From assembly GCA_922989275.2 (NCBI GenBank), contig OV277871.1, forward strand, positions 63,757,848 to 63,821,847: a stretch of DNA of 64,000 bases, read 5' to 3'. This stretch comes from Gari tellinella (taxonomy: Eukaryota > Mollusca > Bivalvia > Cardiida > Psammobiidae). The notes beneath the pieces are model-generated. The model saw nothing but the letters and a program-made list of their open reading frames with translations, was not told the DNA's origin and ran no database searches. Both the position numbers and the translations under genes were made by a program. Shown piece by piece: positions 1 to 10,318 of the stretch (the stretch's first letter is position 1; each line of letters opens with the position of its first letter).

Positions 1-2670
1 GGTCAAGATTGCTGGATTTGGCATGACAAAGTGTGCAGACGATCCAGATTTTAACTTTAGAAGAGGTAATGAACACTAAGCCTTTACTCACTCTGCCCAT
101 CTATATATTACAGTGTTCCCTTCCTACAGCGACCCTCCTAACAACGATTCCCTCCTTACAACAACCCTTGTAGCAGTTCCCTAAACAGGACAATTATGTA
201 TAACGCTTTTACTGCTGTAATATCGTCTGTTTAAAGGTGTTGTCTGCTCTTTTTCTCAAAACTACATATTGGACAGTTTGACAGGAAAAATCTTAATGAC
301 GAGTGACAAACAGCTTGAATCCAGATCAGATGCGTGTTACACGACGTCTGATCTGGATTCAATCTGTTAGCAATTGTAAACCGATTTCCCTCCCTATAAC
401 GAATCCCTCCGAACAACTTACACAATTTGTGTCTCCCATTGAGTGTCGTTGTAGAGAGGGAGCACTGTTTTATCAAGTGAATTACTAATATGACAATTTA
501 TATGGGTAAATTTAATTAGACCAATTGTTTTCCTATGAAGCCAGTGTGTATACTGGGAAATTATTTCCTGCAAAAAAAAAGTTGCCTTCGTTGAAAAAAA
601 ATCTAATATAATACCCATATTACATATAGAAAGATGACGATGATAGATGCTTCCTTGATAGATGCTTCCTTAACCCTTAACTCCATTGCCTGTTTCTTGT
701 TTTGAAAACAGGTGTCCACTTAAAGCAGGTTGAAAGTAAAGCAGAATGCGCCTTTACCTCATAAATACACCTTTTTACACGTTTTAGTTATTCCTTAACC
801 CAGAAAATAGTTCCAACTTATACAGTCATGAATATGGACCATATGAAATATTTTCTATATCCTAGCAGATGATAGCTACAGCAGGTTGAAAGTAAAGCAG
901 AATGTGCCTTCAGGCACATTCTGCTTTACTTACAACCTGCTTTAGGTGGTCAACTGTCTTCAAAACTAGAAACAAGATACGAAGTAAAGGATTAAGGTGC
1001 ATTCTGTTTCACTTAAAGCCTGCTTTAAGCTATCATCTTTTAGGATTTAGAAAATATTTCTTACGGCACATGGAAGACACTGGAATCAAACTGCCCTTTG
1101 AATGGTCAGAATAGCATGTTTTGTCTATTTACACATAGAAAATGAAAAATGTTGTCTATTTACACATGGAAAAATGAAAAAAGTTGTCTATTTACACGTA
1201 GAAAATGAAAAATGTTTCTATTTTGTAATAACTTCAGGTTTAAAAATGGCAATTAAGTGGATGGCACCCGAGGTGTTGCTGTATAACAAATATAGCACTA
1301 AGGCAGACGTCTGGTCGTTTGGCATTCTAATGACAGAGGTGTTCTCACATGGCAAGGAGCCCTATGATGGTATGTAACATGAGGAAATACAGAATAACCA
1401 TATTTAACTCTTTGCATGCTGGGTAATTTTTTCGTCTGCAACAATTTGTTGTCTGCTATAGCTCTAAAATTCAATGTCAGAATGGCAAACAGTTTGGATC
1501 CTGGATCCAATCTGTTTGCCGAGATAATCAGTATACCAGGTATATCCGCCACTAGCGTGCAAAGAGTTAAATGCCCCTAAGGGTGATGCAAAGTCCCGAA
1601 ATTTCTGTGTTTAACTCGTTGCATTTTAACAGTATAATAGTATTACCTTTGCAAACAGTTTGGGCCCAGATGAGATGCTGTGTCTCATCAGGATCCCAAA
1701 CTGTTTGATACTTTGACTCTATTTTAAAGGGCAATGATTTGACTGTTCCCAAAGCAACTATGAAACCAATGATTTATAACTTGACTCTCTATTTAAGATA
1801 GTTACTGAATTGTACAAGGCAGAATGAATGGCCAGATCTAGATCTACATGGTTTGAACCTATTGACACCTAGCAACAAGTATACTTAAGAAATATTTATG
1901 TTCTACCGTTGTTAAACGGTTGGTCGTTGTGCTGTGCAGGAATTGACCATTCAGGCCTCTTTGGCCTGAGTGGTTAATTCCTGCACAGCACAACCACCAA
2001 CCGTTGTAAAATACCGTTTAACAACGGTAGAACATAGATTATTTTGAATCTAACATGACCATATTTAAAGAAATTCATAAGAAAGGAAATCAAATGTTCC
2101 ATACTTATTTCCTCAGTGGATGCAGTTTTTCAACCCAATAACTTTTCCCGCTGCTTTTACAAGAATCTAACACCCAACAGCACATTTATGTACAGCAGAG
2201 AATTCACACACGCAATACATATTTACCGACCCACCATTTGGCATAGAACAAACCTTACATGAAAGAAGACAGAAAATTGGGGAAATTACTGTAACATGAC
2301 TGGTTAAAAGTATATGGTTTTTACGGACTAGGAATACCGTAAGAAATTACAAAAACGTAATTTATGAATGCATGACGTCACATCACATCATTTAACAGCG
2401 AGAGGAGCGGGGTGTAGTGTTAGGACCTTGCTGAAAACAGCGATTGATGTATTTTGTTATCACTAAGTCTTGTTTTTCCTGATATTTACAGGGATGGGAA
2501 GTAAGGAGGCTTTTGAGCAAGTACAGCAAGGCTATAGGATGCCTCGACCTGACTTCTGTCCCAATGAAATCTATGACGTCATTCTATCGTGCTGGAGCAC
2601 TAACCCCCCATCACGGCCGTCATTTGACTTTTTGAACACTTTCTTGCATGATTGGCAGTCCCCTTCATGA
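1..2670 (+). CDS. Src-like non-receptor tyrosine kinase, C-terminal three exons (partial)
   Basis: Three exons, all with phase-1 junctions: 1-65 (donor GTAATG), 1238-1369 (acceptor TTCAG, donor GTATGT) and 2492-2670 (acceptor TTACAG, stop TGA 2668-2670). The window starts inside the kinase domain, at [10 protein letters not shown], the activation segment. Exon 2 gives the P+1 loop and APE motif (IKWMAPEV) and the conserved [20 protein letters not shown]. Exon 3 gives GYRMPRP, the CW and RPSF signature of the end of the domain, then a short tail ending HDWQSPS. This order and spacing match Src/Frk/Tec-type cytoplasmic tyrosine kinases; Src/Frk is my best guess. Odd points: the DFG motif reads GFG, the residue aligned with the Src autophosphorylation Tyr is Phe (DPDFNFRRG), and there is no C-terminal regulatory Tyr. 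SH3/SH2 and the HRD loop lie upstream, out of view. Introns are packed with repeats. A possible AATAAA is at 4410-4415, but I cannot place the 3' end. Confidence 0.85.
111..467. mobile_element. M2 family MITE (TA-flanked), in kinase intron
   Basis: Family reference for M2. Ends read CAGTGYTCCCTCTCTACAAC and the inverse complement; TA duplications are typical (here TA 109-110). Length is about 360 bp. Inside come TTGTCGTCTGC, then the palindromic core with arms CAAACAGCTTGAATCCAGAT around an apex, then more Pu/Py-rich terminal sequence. No coding capacity. CAGTnnnnCCTC ends with a TA target site resemble pogo/Tigger-type Tc1-mariner elements, so it is probably mobilised in trans. This copy has a decayed apex. 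Confidence 0.7.
670..1070. mobile_element. T1 element carrying a second T1 in its apex
   Basis: Outer T1 copy in reverse orientation starts at TTAA 670-673. Its left arm ends at GAATGCGCC (about 753) and its right arm resumes at GGTGCATTCTG (996). A complete but decayed T1 in the other orientation lies between them. The outer copy has lost its right end, which should come at about 1070. Confidence 0.6.
754..995. mobile_element. T1 element nested in T1
   Basis: Starts in TTTACCTCATAAATACACC and ends AAAGGATTAA (TTAA 992-995). Its hairpin peaks at GTGCCTTCAGGCAC. It occupies the CCTTAAGG apex of the outer copy, so the natural TTAA of one T1 served as target for another. Confidence 0.6.
1121..1216 (+). 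repeat. Short tandem repeat (~31 bp x 3)
   Basis: Three copies of a unit starting TTGTCTATTTACACA at 1121, 1152 and 1184. The array ends about 20 bp before the acceptor of kinase exon 1238-1369, so it occupies the normal branch-point region. Confidence 0.75.
1408..1566. mobile_element. T4 family MITE (TTAA-flanked), in kinase intron
   Basis: Family reference for T4. Flanked by TTAA 1404-1407 and 1567-1570; terminal inverted repeats CTCTTTGCATGCTGG / CTAGCGTGCAAAGAG. Carries two CGTCTGC motifs and the core arms CAAACAGTTTGGATCC and GGATCCAATCTGTTTG directly abutting, so the apex is deleted. TTAA duplication with C-rich termini suggests piggyBac-type mobilisation. Confidence 0.75.
1612..1712. 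mobile_element. T4 remnant
   Basis: Begins TTAACTCGTTGCAT and contains core arms CAAACAGTTTGGGCCCAGAT and ATCAGGATCCCAAACTGTTTG around GAGATGCTGTGTCTC. No right terminus was found. Confidence 0.5.
1899..2034. repeat. Long imperfect hairpin in kinase intron
   Basis: Outer arms TGTTCTACCGTTGTTAAACG and its inverse complement; inner arms GTTGTGCTGTGCAGGAATT and its inverse complement; loop about GGCCTCTTTGGCC. No target duplication recognised. The class is unknown; it could be a separate foldback MITE. Confidence 0.65.
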
Positions 2671-3055
2671 CAGACGGCACATATGTGAACCCAAAGTTTT
2701 TACACATACTGTGAAACATGTTTCAGAAAAAAAGAGCACCTATGTGACTTGGAAATTATTAACATATGTGGACCAGGACTATAGCACATATGTGGCTTAG
2801 ATTTTTGAGCATGTGAAGGATTTTAGTACATGTGTTCTGGAGTGTAGCACATGTGACTTGGAGTATAGCACATATGTGTTGTTTTGTTTTTTACCTAAAG
2901 TTGTGATACTAGATATGTGATGTGTATAGATGGAATATATTGAAAATCTGTCCCAGAAGAAGAAAAACAAAACGCAAGCCTCCAAGGTACTAGGCAGTTT
3001 CTTGAGGCATTTACACAAAGTGACTACTCAGTAGATCCGCTATTGGAAGTCTTAA

Positions 3056-3291
3056 CCCATTACCCCATAAATACGCCTTTTTACAACTATAATTTATTCC
3101 TTTACTGAAGAAAATAGTTCAAATTTATGTAGTCATGAATATGTGTCGCAAGAAATATTTTCTATAGATGGTATCTTAAAGCAGGCTGAAAGAAAAGCAG
3201 AATGTGCCTAAAGGCACATTCTGCTTTACTTTCGACCTGCTTTTAGCTGTCATATATCTTCAAAAGTAGAAACAGGCTATGAGGTAAGGGG
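3056..3291. mobile_element. T1 family MITE (TTAA-flanked)
   Basis: Family reference for T1, the most frequent element with about 30 copies. Ends are TTAA then CCCATTACCCCATA, mirrored as TATGGGGTAATGGG then TTAA. The centre is a hairpin with arms TTAAAGCAGGCTGAAAGTAA and an apex GCGCCTTAAGGCGC that itself contains TTAA. Typical length is 215-250 bp, with a longer fully palindromic form near 310 bp. No reading frame. TTAA duplication and CCC ends match piggyBac-type non-autonomous elements. This copy lies between TTAA 3052-3055 and 3292-3295. Confidence 0.8.
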
Positions 3292-3295
3292 TTAA

Positions 3296-3526
3296 CCCAT
3301 TACCCTGTGATAACGCATTTTAATGCCTCTAAAGTCTACTTATTCCAACAGTAAGGAGAAGGGTCTTCATTTAGGAAGACCTGAACATGAACAAATCAAG
3401 GCATTTCCAGTAGGATTCCAGATGGTTACATTAAAGGACATTGAAAGGAGCATAAAGCTTTACTTTCAATCTGCTGTAAGTTATAACCAGTCTTCAAAAC
3501 TAGAAACAAGACTATTGGGTAATGGG
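3296..3526. mobile_element. T1 element abutting the previous T1
   Basis: Shares the single TTAA 3292-3295 with the upstream copy and ends at TTAA 3527-3530. The hairpin is decayed (AAGGACATTGAAAGG). Confidence 0.7.
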
Positions 3527-3719
3527 TTAAATTCAGATGTTTAAAATCATTTCTCTCTTATAATGGAGCCCTGATTGTGTTTAAGCTGAGCAGATGAGAA
3601 CAAATGTAGATACAGCATCTGCGTTAGAACCAAAGTGAACACTGACCAAACATTGGCATGCAGACGGGGAAAGAAGTACAAAAAGACATGTTACAGCCAA
3701 CGTATCACGGGAACTTATG

Positions 3720-3911
3720 CAGGGCTCTAGATAAGGGGAGTATTTCCAAAACTGACAGCTTTATTTCTGAATTAAACCCTATGATGTCACTACTCATTAG
3801 AATCGTCTCTTCGAGACGATTCTAATAAGTAGTGACACCATAGGATTTGATGCTGAAATGAGTGAGAAATTGTTTGATTTGTTCAATTTACTCCCTCTTA
3901 TCTTGAGCTCT
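3720..3911. mobile_element. I family MITE
   Basis: Family reference for I. Ends CAGGGCTCTAGATAAGGGG / CTCTTATCTTGAGCTCTA, about 192 bp. The centre is a hairpin with arms ACTCATTAGAATCGTCTC. CTTATG occurs immediately on both sides and may be a target duplication. No open frame. Superfamily not assigned. Confidence 0.65.
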
Positions 3912-4147
3912 ACTTATGTGTCCTTCTTGTATCTGTGTCTGTTTTACCTTGGGCTTATACTTGTTAATGTGCAATGTTTAGAAGGAAAGTGCTATTGTAT
4001 GTGTCCCCGCCCCAGTACACTTACATGTTGTATCTCTGTGTTGATAATGGCTGGCCATAGCCAAACCAGTGTGTAATGACCACTGAATTACTGCATAGAG
4101 TAATGTCTATAACTTCTATACCCCATAGCAACACCTTTGGATGCCTT

Positions 4148-4340
4148 ACCATAACCTCTAACCCTAGGGACTAGTATATACTTGTCATTTACAAACGGCA
4201 TACCTGTGAGGATTACACTTGTTCCATGAAATCAGTGTAGACCCTGATCAGATGACTCCTTAAGCAGCCCTCTGATCAGGTTTTACACTGTTTGTCATTT
4301 TGAAATATATTGTAAAAATCAACCCTAAATAGTCAACTTA
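4148..4340. mobile_element. T3 remnant
   Basis: Old T3 copy: CCTCTAACCCTAGGGACTAG, then arms CAGTGTAGACCCTGATCAGA and its mirror around TCCTTAAGC, then AAATCAACCCTAAATAGTCAA. Ends decayed. Confidence 0.45.
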
Positions 4341-4608
4341 AGTCAAGAAGAATTTCTTGCTGCATCTTTACAGATGAAGATTAAAGCAGTCTTAGACCTA
4401 GCAGAGTGTAATAAAGCACAAAATTCCCTATGGGGCTTTCACCAGGTGGGGGTGGGGTCCTTAAAATATTTCAGGTACTAAAATCTTAAATCTTCACAAA
4501 ACCTAATATTTTTAGGACTCACAACATTAGTTTTTGTTTGGTACAGTAATTTATAGGAGTAATAAGTTTTGGAAATTAGTGTAACACCAAGTTATCGCGG
4601 ACTGTGAG

Positions 4609-4801
4609 CAGGGCTCCAGAAAAGAAGGAGTTACCTGCACAAACTGGCATTTTCTCACTTATTAAAGCACCAAATCCTATGGTGTCACTACTCATTAGAA
4701 TCGTCTCTCTAAGACGATTCTAATGAGTAGTGACACCATAGGTTTTAAAGCAGAAATGAAGATTTAAGTTTTTTGAAATACCCCCCTTATCTGGAACCCT
4801 G
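4609..4801. mobile_element. I family MITE, best-preserved copy
   Basis: Ends CAGGGCTCCAGA / CTTATCTGGAACCCTG. Central hairpin ACTCATTAGAATCGTCTC with loop TCTAA. Flanks TGTGAG and TATGAG differ at one base. Confidence 0.65.
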
Positions 4802-5066
4802 TATGAGTTTTATCTAGAGTGGTCTTACACTGGTTTGGTTATGTCTGGTATATATATATGATAATAGTGTTTTTCCGTAAACCATATCTGTAGAAATGCC
4901 TTAACCATTTACCTTCAGAACTCAATTTTGAAAGAGCTTTTTACTGAGATTGTGCACAAAATCTGCATGTCCGTCTACAGATAAATCATGATGGCTAAAT
5001 GTTCCACAGACAGACCTGGCAAGGCTACACTAGAAAAGACAACATTTACATATGAATGCACCTTAA

Positions 5067-5315
5067 CCTGTTACCCCATAGCCTGTTTCTCATTTTGAAA
5101 ATAGGTGACCACTTAAAGCAGGTTGAAAGTAAAGCAGAATGTGCCTTAAGGCGCATTCTGCTTACTTTCAGCCTGCTTTAAGCTTCCATCTGCTGGTACA
5201 TGTATATAGCAAGTATTTCTTATTACACATATTCATATCTGAATAAATTAGAACTATTTTCTACAGTGAAGGAATAAATTAATGGCGTAAAAAGGTGTAT
5301 TTATGGGGTAATAGG
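5067..5315. mobile_element. T1 element (reverse orientation)
   Basis: TTAA 5063-5066 and 5316-5319; apex TGCCTTAAGGCG intact; one base lost in the right hairpin arm. Confidence 0.75.
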
Positions 5316-5394
5316 TTAATGCAATTGCAATAAAATACATTTCCTGTTGGAAATGTTGAAGATGTATTAAAATTTCTGTGACAAGTATTTATGA

Positions 5395-5450
5395 GCCTGA
5401 TCAGAAGCCTGGTGGCCAAGAGTCTGATCTGGCTTTAAACTGTTTGCAAT
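5395..5450. mobile_element. Degenerate M1-type core
   Basis: GAGCCTGATCAGA and TCTGATCTGGCTTTAAACTG around a decayed apex; no termini. Confidence 0.35.
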
Positions 5451-5577
5451 GAAAATAACTTTGAGCATAAATCTGTTAAAATAAAAACTTAAATTGGATA
5501 GAATAGCATTTTCTGTACTGTAGCGTTACGCTTTCAGTACTAAATAAATATCGTTTGGCATGAAAATGAATCATTAA

Positions 5578-5660
5578 GAAATATTTTCTAAATCTTAGCA
5601 TATAATAGCTTAAAGCACCGGTCTTCAAAATTAGAAACAGGCTATTTGGTAATGGGTTAA
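5578..5660. mobile_element. T1 right end with hairpin deleted
   Basis: TTTTCTAAATCTTAGCA leads to TTAAAGCA, then directly to CCGGTCTTCAAAA and GGTAATGGGTTAA: both hairpin arms are missing. Confidence 0.55.
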
Positions 5661-5701
5661 TCAAAATGTAACAATTTGTTGTTATATCTGAGTGGCATAC
5701 A

Positions 5702-5829
5702 CTGAAGCTTTTGAGTTGCGTCTGATTATATTCTAAAGCATTTGATTGGTCAGATTTGAGCATAGGCTCAAATCTGACCAATCAAATGCTTGAAAACAAC
5801 TTCAGACTCAACTCAAACGCTTTGTAACC
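5702..5829. mobile_element. H family palindromic element
   Basis: Family reference for H. Almost the whole unit is one inverted repeat: half-arms GTTTGAGTTGAGTCTGAG then CATTTGATTGGTCAGATTTG, loop AGCATAGGCT, outermost GGTTATAAAG / CTTTATAACC, and in some copies a further CCAGGGTCRAA. About 130-155 bp, no coding. The left outer arm of this copy is decayed. Confidence 0.6.
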
Positions 5830-6109
5830 TCTGAGCCTGGTCTCAAACTGTTTGCAATGTAACTAGTTGTTTTTCAGTTGGGGAAATTGATTGTCTTCTC
5901 CCATGTAAGCCATGGTTTGTCTGCGGTATATTTAGCCAGCAATTGTGTACTCATATCACTAGTATTCTCAGGAATCATCATAAATGTGTGTCGCCAGCTG
6001 TTAATGTAGATTCTTTTGAGATTCTTTTGCATATTCAGACATGTCATCTACAAAACCTACTGAAATATTTCATCTGCAGTTTCCATTTTTTGCTTGATAC
6101 GAGGATTAA

Positions 6110-6242
6110 CCCATTAAGCCATACTGATTCATATTGACTCATTGCGCAATATTCTCATGCCGACTCATTTTGACACATTTTAATCCACTAGCTTGTATTG
6201 AGATAAGCATTGATAATTGTTTATCGCGTATGAGTTAATGGG
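6110..6242. mobile_element. T6: TTAA-flanked MITE without hairpin core
   Basis: Between TTAA 6106-6109 and 6243-6246, ends CCCATTAAGCCATA / GAGTTAATGGG. Internal TTGACTCATTG-type repeats but no palindromic centre. Only copy noticed. Confidence 0.5.
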
Positions 6243-6508
6243 TTAAAGTGTTTCTGGTTGTAATTTTGTCACAGAAAATACTCGGATATAGAAATTTGTA
6301 TACATTACATCATCGAAGGCATTAAAATGAATGTGGCATTCCCTAATCTAAATCAAATAAGCTTCAGAGAAGTTCATCTTGTTCAGTAAGAAATCAGAAT
6401 ACAATACAAATCTCCCTCTTCTTACATGTTTCAACTGAAATACAATGAAACATGTGATTAATTCCCCTGTAGAGATTGTGATGCAAAAGTTCACAAGACT
6501 TTACTGTG

Positions 6509-6572
6509 CATCTTGATAGTTCAGTTGGTAGAGTGTTGGCAAAAAAAAGTCAAAGGTCTAGGTCCTAAGATT
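6509..6572 (+). tRNA. tRNA-like head (Lys-like), probable SINE or tRNA relic
   Basis: GATAGTTCAGTTGGTAGAG matches the A-box/D-arm of eukaryotic tRNAs. About 25 bases later CAAAGGTCTAGGTCCTAAG resembles the region leading into the T-arm but lacks a proper GGTTCGA B-box. It runs straight into an H palindrome. Not a functional tRNA; a Pol III-derived repeat is possible. Confidence 0.35.
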
Positions 6573-6707
6573 ATAGATAGTTTTAAGTTGAATCTGAGAT
6601 CGTTTGTAAGCATTTGATTGGTCAGATTTGAGCTTTTGCTAGCAAATGCTCAAATCTGACCAATCAAATGCTTGAAATCGATCTCTGACTCAACTCTCTT
6701 TATAACC
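6571..6707. mobile_element. H family palindromic element
   Basis: Right end CTTTATAACCTTTGACCC intact. The central loop region GAGCTTTTGCTAGCAAATGCTC is itself a hairpin tip. Follows the tRNA-like head. Confidence 0.6.
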
Positions 6708-7011
6708 TTTGACCCAGGATCTAAGTCCCGTCTGAGTCAAAACGTTTGCACCTTGCTATGTACTAATCAAGTAAGCAGCATGGAAAATCTCCAAAGGCAA
6801 TGTCACTGCCGCATGCATTACAAAGGTTATGCAGAAAGCTTTTTCTGCATTAGGCTTGTCTGGCCACTCCTAACGTTCACTGCCATTTTATTTTGTTGTA
6901 ATTCTTCTCATCAATGCATTTAATGTAACTTGTATCTAAATGTATAAGGCATTCATTTATATGAAAGAATATTGAAATGGCTATTGTTATTTAAAATCAA
7001 ACTTGTTTTGA

Positions 7012-7185
7012 GCGACCACTGAGCATAGGGCACATGTATAATCTTAGCTCATGTGACAGGTGGCTTCTTAATGCAGAACACTTGTAATGCAGAAAGCTTA
7101 AAAGCTCTTAAAGGAGCTTTCTGTAAAACTTATGTCCTTCATTAGATGGTCCCCAGTCATCTTTATTAAGTGGTTGCTTATTTCA
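7012..7185. mobile_element. N family hairpin element
   Basis: Family reference for N. GCGACCACT / AAGTGGTTGC ends, inner GTAATGCAGAAAGCT and AAGGAGCTTTCTGTA around AAGCTCTTAA. It resembles the M3 core without M3 termini. Other copies are at 7757, 8857 and 13093. Confidence 0.45.
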
Positions 7186-7538
7186 AGCTTGATTATACTC
7201 TTTTATTTTTTTCCATAAATATTTTACAGGGTTGGATTGTCATTCTATAAATAGCTCATCTCATACAAAATTGTTTTTTCATCGTTCACCTTGCTTGAAA
7301 TACTGAGTGGTATACAGTAATCTTACGCACTAAAACAAATCATATATATATATTTTTGGTCAGTAAACATTCAAAGTCATTTGTAAATGTTTCATGTGTA
7401 ATGTATTAGGACTACTGTGTAATTGCTGCAGTTTTTATCGTCAGTCTATTGCTGTATTATTCTGGTATATTTTCACTTTGTCAACAACTTTTGTTTTATA
7501 CAGTTAAACCTGTGTTACTTGAACGTTCACTGATAAAG

Positions 7539-7732
7539 CAGGATTCCAGATAAAGGGGAGTAAACTGAACAAATCCAGCATTTCCTCACTTATTTCTGCA
7601 CCAAATCCTACGGCGTTACTACTCATTAGAATCGTCTCTTTGAGACGATTCTAATGAGTAGTGACACCATAGGGTTTAAAGCAGAAAACAAAGATTTTAA
7701 TTTTTGAAATACTCCTCTTATCTTGAACCCTG
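7539..7732. mobile_element. I family MITE
   Basis: CAGGATTCCAGATAAAGGGG / CTCTTATCTTGAACCCTG; hairpin with TCTCTTTGAGACGA tip; TAAAG on both sides. Confidence 0.6.
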
Positions 7733-7756
7733 TAAAGTATACAGACTTCTGTAAAG

Positions 7757-7845
7757 TGCTGTTTAGTGCAGGACAGAAATAATGCAGAAGGCTCCTTTAA
7801 GACCTTCTGGATTACATATGTTCTACATTAAGTTGTTACCTTTAT
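7757..7845. mobile_element. N family hairpin element
   Basis: TGCAGGACAGAAATAATGCAG with mirrored CTGGATTACATATGTTCTAC around GGCTCCTTTAAGACC; abuts the T1 at 7849. Confidence 0.4.
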
Positions 7846-7848
7846 TAA

Positions 7849-8275
7849 TCCTTTACTCCACAGTCTGTTTCTAGTATTCAAGATAGCAGGTTGAAATTAA
7901 AGAAGAATGCACCTTAAGTTGCAACTTGCATTCTGTTTTAACCCTTAGCTCGCCAAATAAATTGTCGTCTGCTATATTTCTCGTCTGCTTCAAGTTTCAA
8001 AGTGCTTCAAAGTTGTTCAAAATTGCTGAAAATGTTGTCAGAGTGTCAAACAGCTTGGATCCAGATGAGACGCCGAGTTACTCGGCGTCTCATCTGGATC
8101 CAAGCTGTTTGCATATGGAGCTATAGTCGTGAGTGGCAGGCTAAGGGTTAAGCTATCATCTGCTAGACAGTAGAAAATATTTTTCATGATACATATTCAT
8201 GACAATGAATTTCAACTTTTTCTTCAGTAGAGGAATAAATTAAAGGCATTAAATGTGTATGTGTGGAGTAATGGG
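7849..8275. mobile_element. T1 interrupted by a T7 element
   Basis: Outer T1 from TTAA 7845-7848 to TTAA 8276-8279. Left arm stops at GCATTCTGTTTTAA and the right arm resumes GCTATCATCTGC after the insert. About 14 bp of the second hairpin arm are missing. Confidence 0.6.
7942..8147. mobile_element. T7 MITE nested in T1
   Basis: TTAA 7938-7941 and 8148-8151; ends CCCTTAGCTCGCCA / TGGCAGGCTAAGGG. Contains two CGTCTGC motifs and a near-perfect core with arms CAAACAGCTTGGATCCAGAT and apex GAGACGCCGAGTTACTCGG. Probably a T4 relative. Confidence 0.7.
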
Positions 8276-8602
8276 TTAAATACTTTCTCAACATTTCTCT
8301 GAACTGGTCACATGTTTGGCTTTAGTATGTACAGTAGTGTGTCTGTGTTAGTTGTCAAACACACATTGTTCTAACAAACTGGTTACCTTATGAGGCATAT
8401 ACTTTCTGTGAATAACAAACATGCTTATGTATAATACACACTATATTGTAATAGTATCAAGCTTTAGTAATGGAACATATTGGAAGTTAGAATGTAAATC
8501 ACTTGTTATTTCAAATTAGACAAGTTACAAATGTTGTTTTTTTTTGCGGAGGATACAATTTTTATGGATAATCAAACTTGCAAGAAGCAGAGAGATGTTT
8601 AA

Positions 8603-8827
8603 CCCATTACCCCATGGCATGTTTCTAGTTTTGAAGATTGGTGACCCCTTAAAGCAGGTTGAAAGTAAAGCAGAATGCGCATTCTGCTTTACTTTCAGCC
8701 TGCTTTAAGCTATTATCTGCTAGAATATACAAAATCTTTCTGATGGTACATATTCATATCTGTATAATATTGGACCTATTTTCTTTAATATAGTAATACA
8801 TTAAAGGCGTATTTATGGGGTAATGGG
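8603..8827. mobile_element. T1 element
   Basis: TTAA 8599-8602 and 8828-8831. Short apex: GAATGCGCATTC replaces the usual GCGCCTTAAGGCGC, so the apical TTAA is lost. Confidence 0.75.
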
Positions 8828-8831
8828 TTAA

Positions 8832-9427
8832 AGACACGTGATCACTGAATGCATGATGATAGAAGTAATGCAGAAAGCTATTGTCTCTTTCTGTATTCTA
8901 TATGTCTACATTAAGCCATTGCCTATCATGTAGACAACAAATTTGTCCATAATTGAATGGTTTACTGTGTTTGGCTGTATTTCAAGAAACAGAACATTAT
9001 ACAGGACTCTTTATAGTGGCAACTACATGTAGCAGCCAGTACTATTAGTAAGCCCCTCGACGACAGTTCTAGTTAACAATTGTATATCAGCAACATACAC
9101 AACATTCTCGTGTACAAACGGTCTACGCAAAATATATCTACAATATGTCTACAAAATTGTATAACCTTTATTATATATCAGCAGTCTTCTGCAGTTTCGT
9201 CAACTAATACTGTAGAACATTAATTTATATCGCACTACACAAATGTAACAGTTTGTACATACAGTTCTTAATATTAGCAATTTATCAACAGGCGCAAGAT
9301 CGTCAATTGTAACCTACACAATATTGTACAATATTTATCGTATAAATATATGCTCATGTGGCCACTAATACACTTACACTACTGTACAAGGCATGGGGTT
9401 TAGTTTGTCTTTTAATTCTTGACTACA
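8832..9427. other. No gene seen; N hairpin near 8857-8925
   Basis: After the N-like hairpin (AGTAATGCAGAAAGCT / CTTTCTGTATT) the stretch is AT-rich and without recognisable repeats or exons. Confidence 0.4.
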
Positions 9428-9621
9428 TTAATATGCCTTTATACGCCTCTGATTTATACCCACTGAAGAAAATAGTTATAATTCGGTCAGTCGTAAGTAT
9501 GTAGCCTAACGAATATTTTTCTACATCCTAGCAGAAGGTAGCTTAAAGCAGGCTGAAAGTAAAGCAGAATGCGCCTGAAGGCGCATTCTGCTTTACTTTC
9601 AACTTGCTTTAAGTGGTTACT
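9428..9621. mobile_element. T1 element, 3' truncated
   Basis: Hairpin with apex GCGCCTGAAGGCGC intact; the right side stops after CTTTAAGTGGTTAC. The next 700 bp to the M3 element hold only a small hairpin at 9893-9965 (AGTAAAGCAGAAATCTGTCTGC). Confidence 0.6.
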
Positions 9622-10318
9622 TAGACAGATGGATGCTAAACACGACACATATGCCATGTGTTTGGATTATAATATAGTGGAAACTTTAATGCATGCTTTT
9701 AACTAAGTGGTTGTCATAGAAACTGATATATAAAGGAGAATTAAAGTATTCTACTTATTTGTAGGCTGTGACATTATGTTGTGAAAATGTTTTTCTTACA
9801 TACAAAAGTGTACGTAAATGTCCCTTGATTTTGTCTTAAACTTGTTGGTGTTTTTATGCCCACGGAATCTATAGATGCGGAGGAATATAGTAGCCTGCTG
9901 AATTCAAGCAAGATAGGAGTAAAGCAGAAATCTGTCTGCTTTACTTTCATACTGCTTCAAGCTGCCAGTTATCTTTATCCTGTTGATGAATCTTCATTTG
10001 ATTGAAATAAAAGTAATTAAATGTAGCAGCAAGATTTTAACTTTTCTCAATATTCAATAAAATGTTTTATGTCAAGCTAGCACCTGATAATGATAATGAT
10101 GATGGTGATAAAAATGGCATTTTATGTTAATGGTGTACATATTCATTGATTCTGAGTGTTCTGTCTTGACACAATGACAAGGATAGAGCAGTTCAGTTGT
10201 ACAGAATATTTTGTTGGTCATCTTAAGTTAAAAGCCTTCACCCTCCATTGTTAATTGTTACACAGTCTATTGTGATTCTTTTATCACATAGTTGGATTTT
10301 TCCCTCCTTTTGTTTAAT

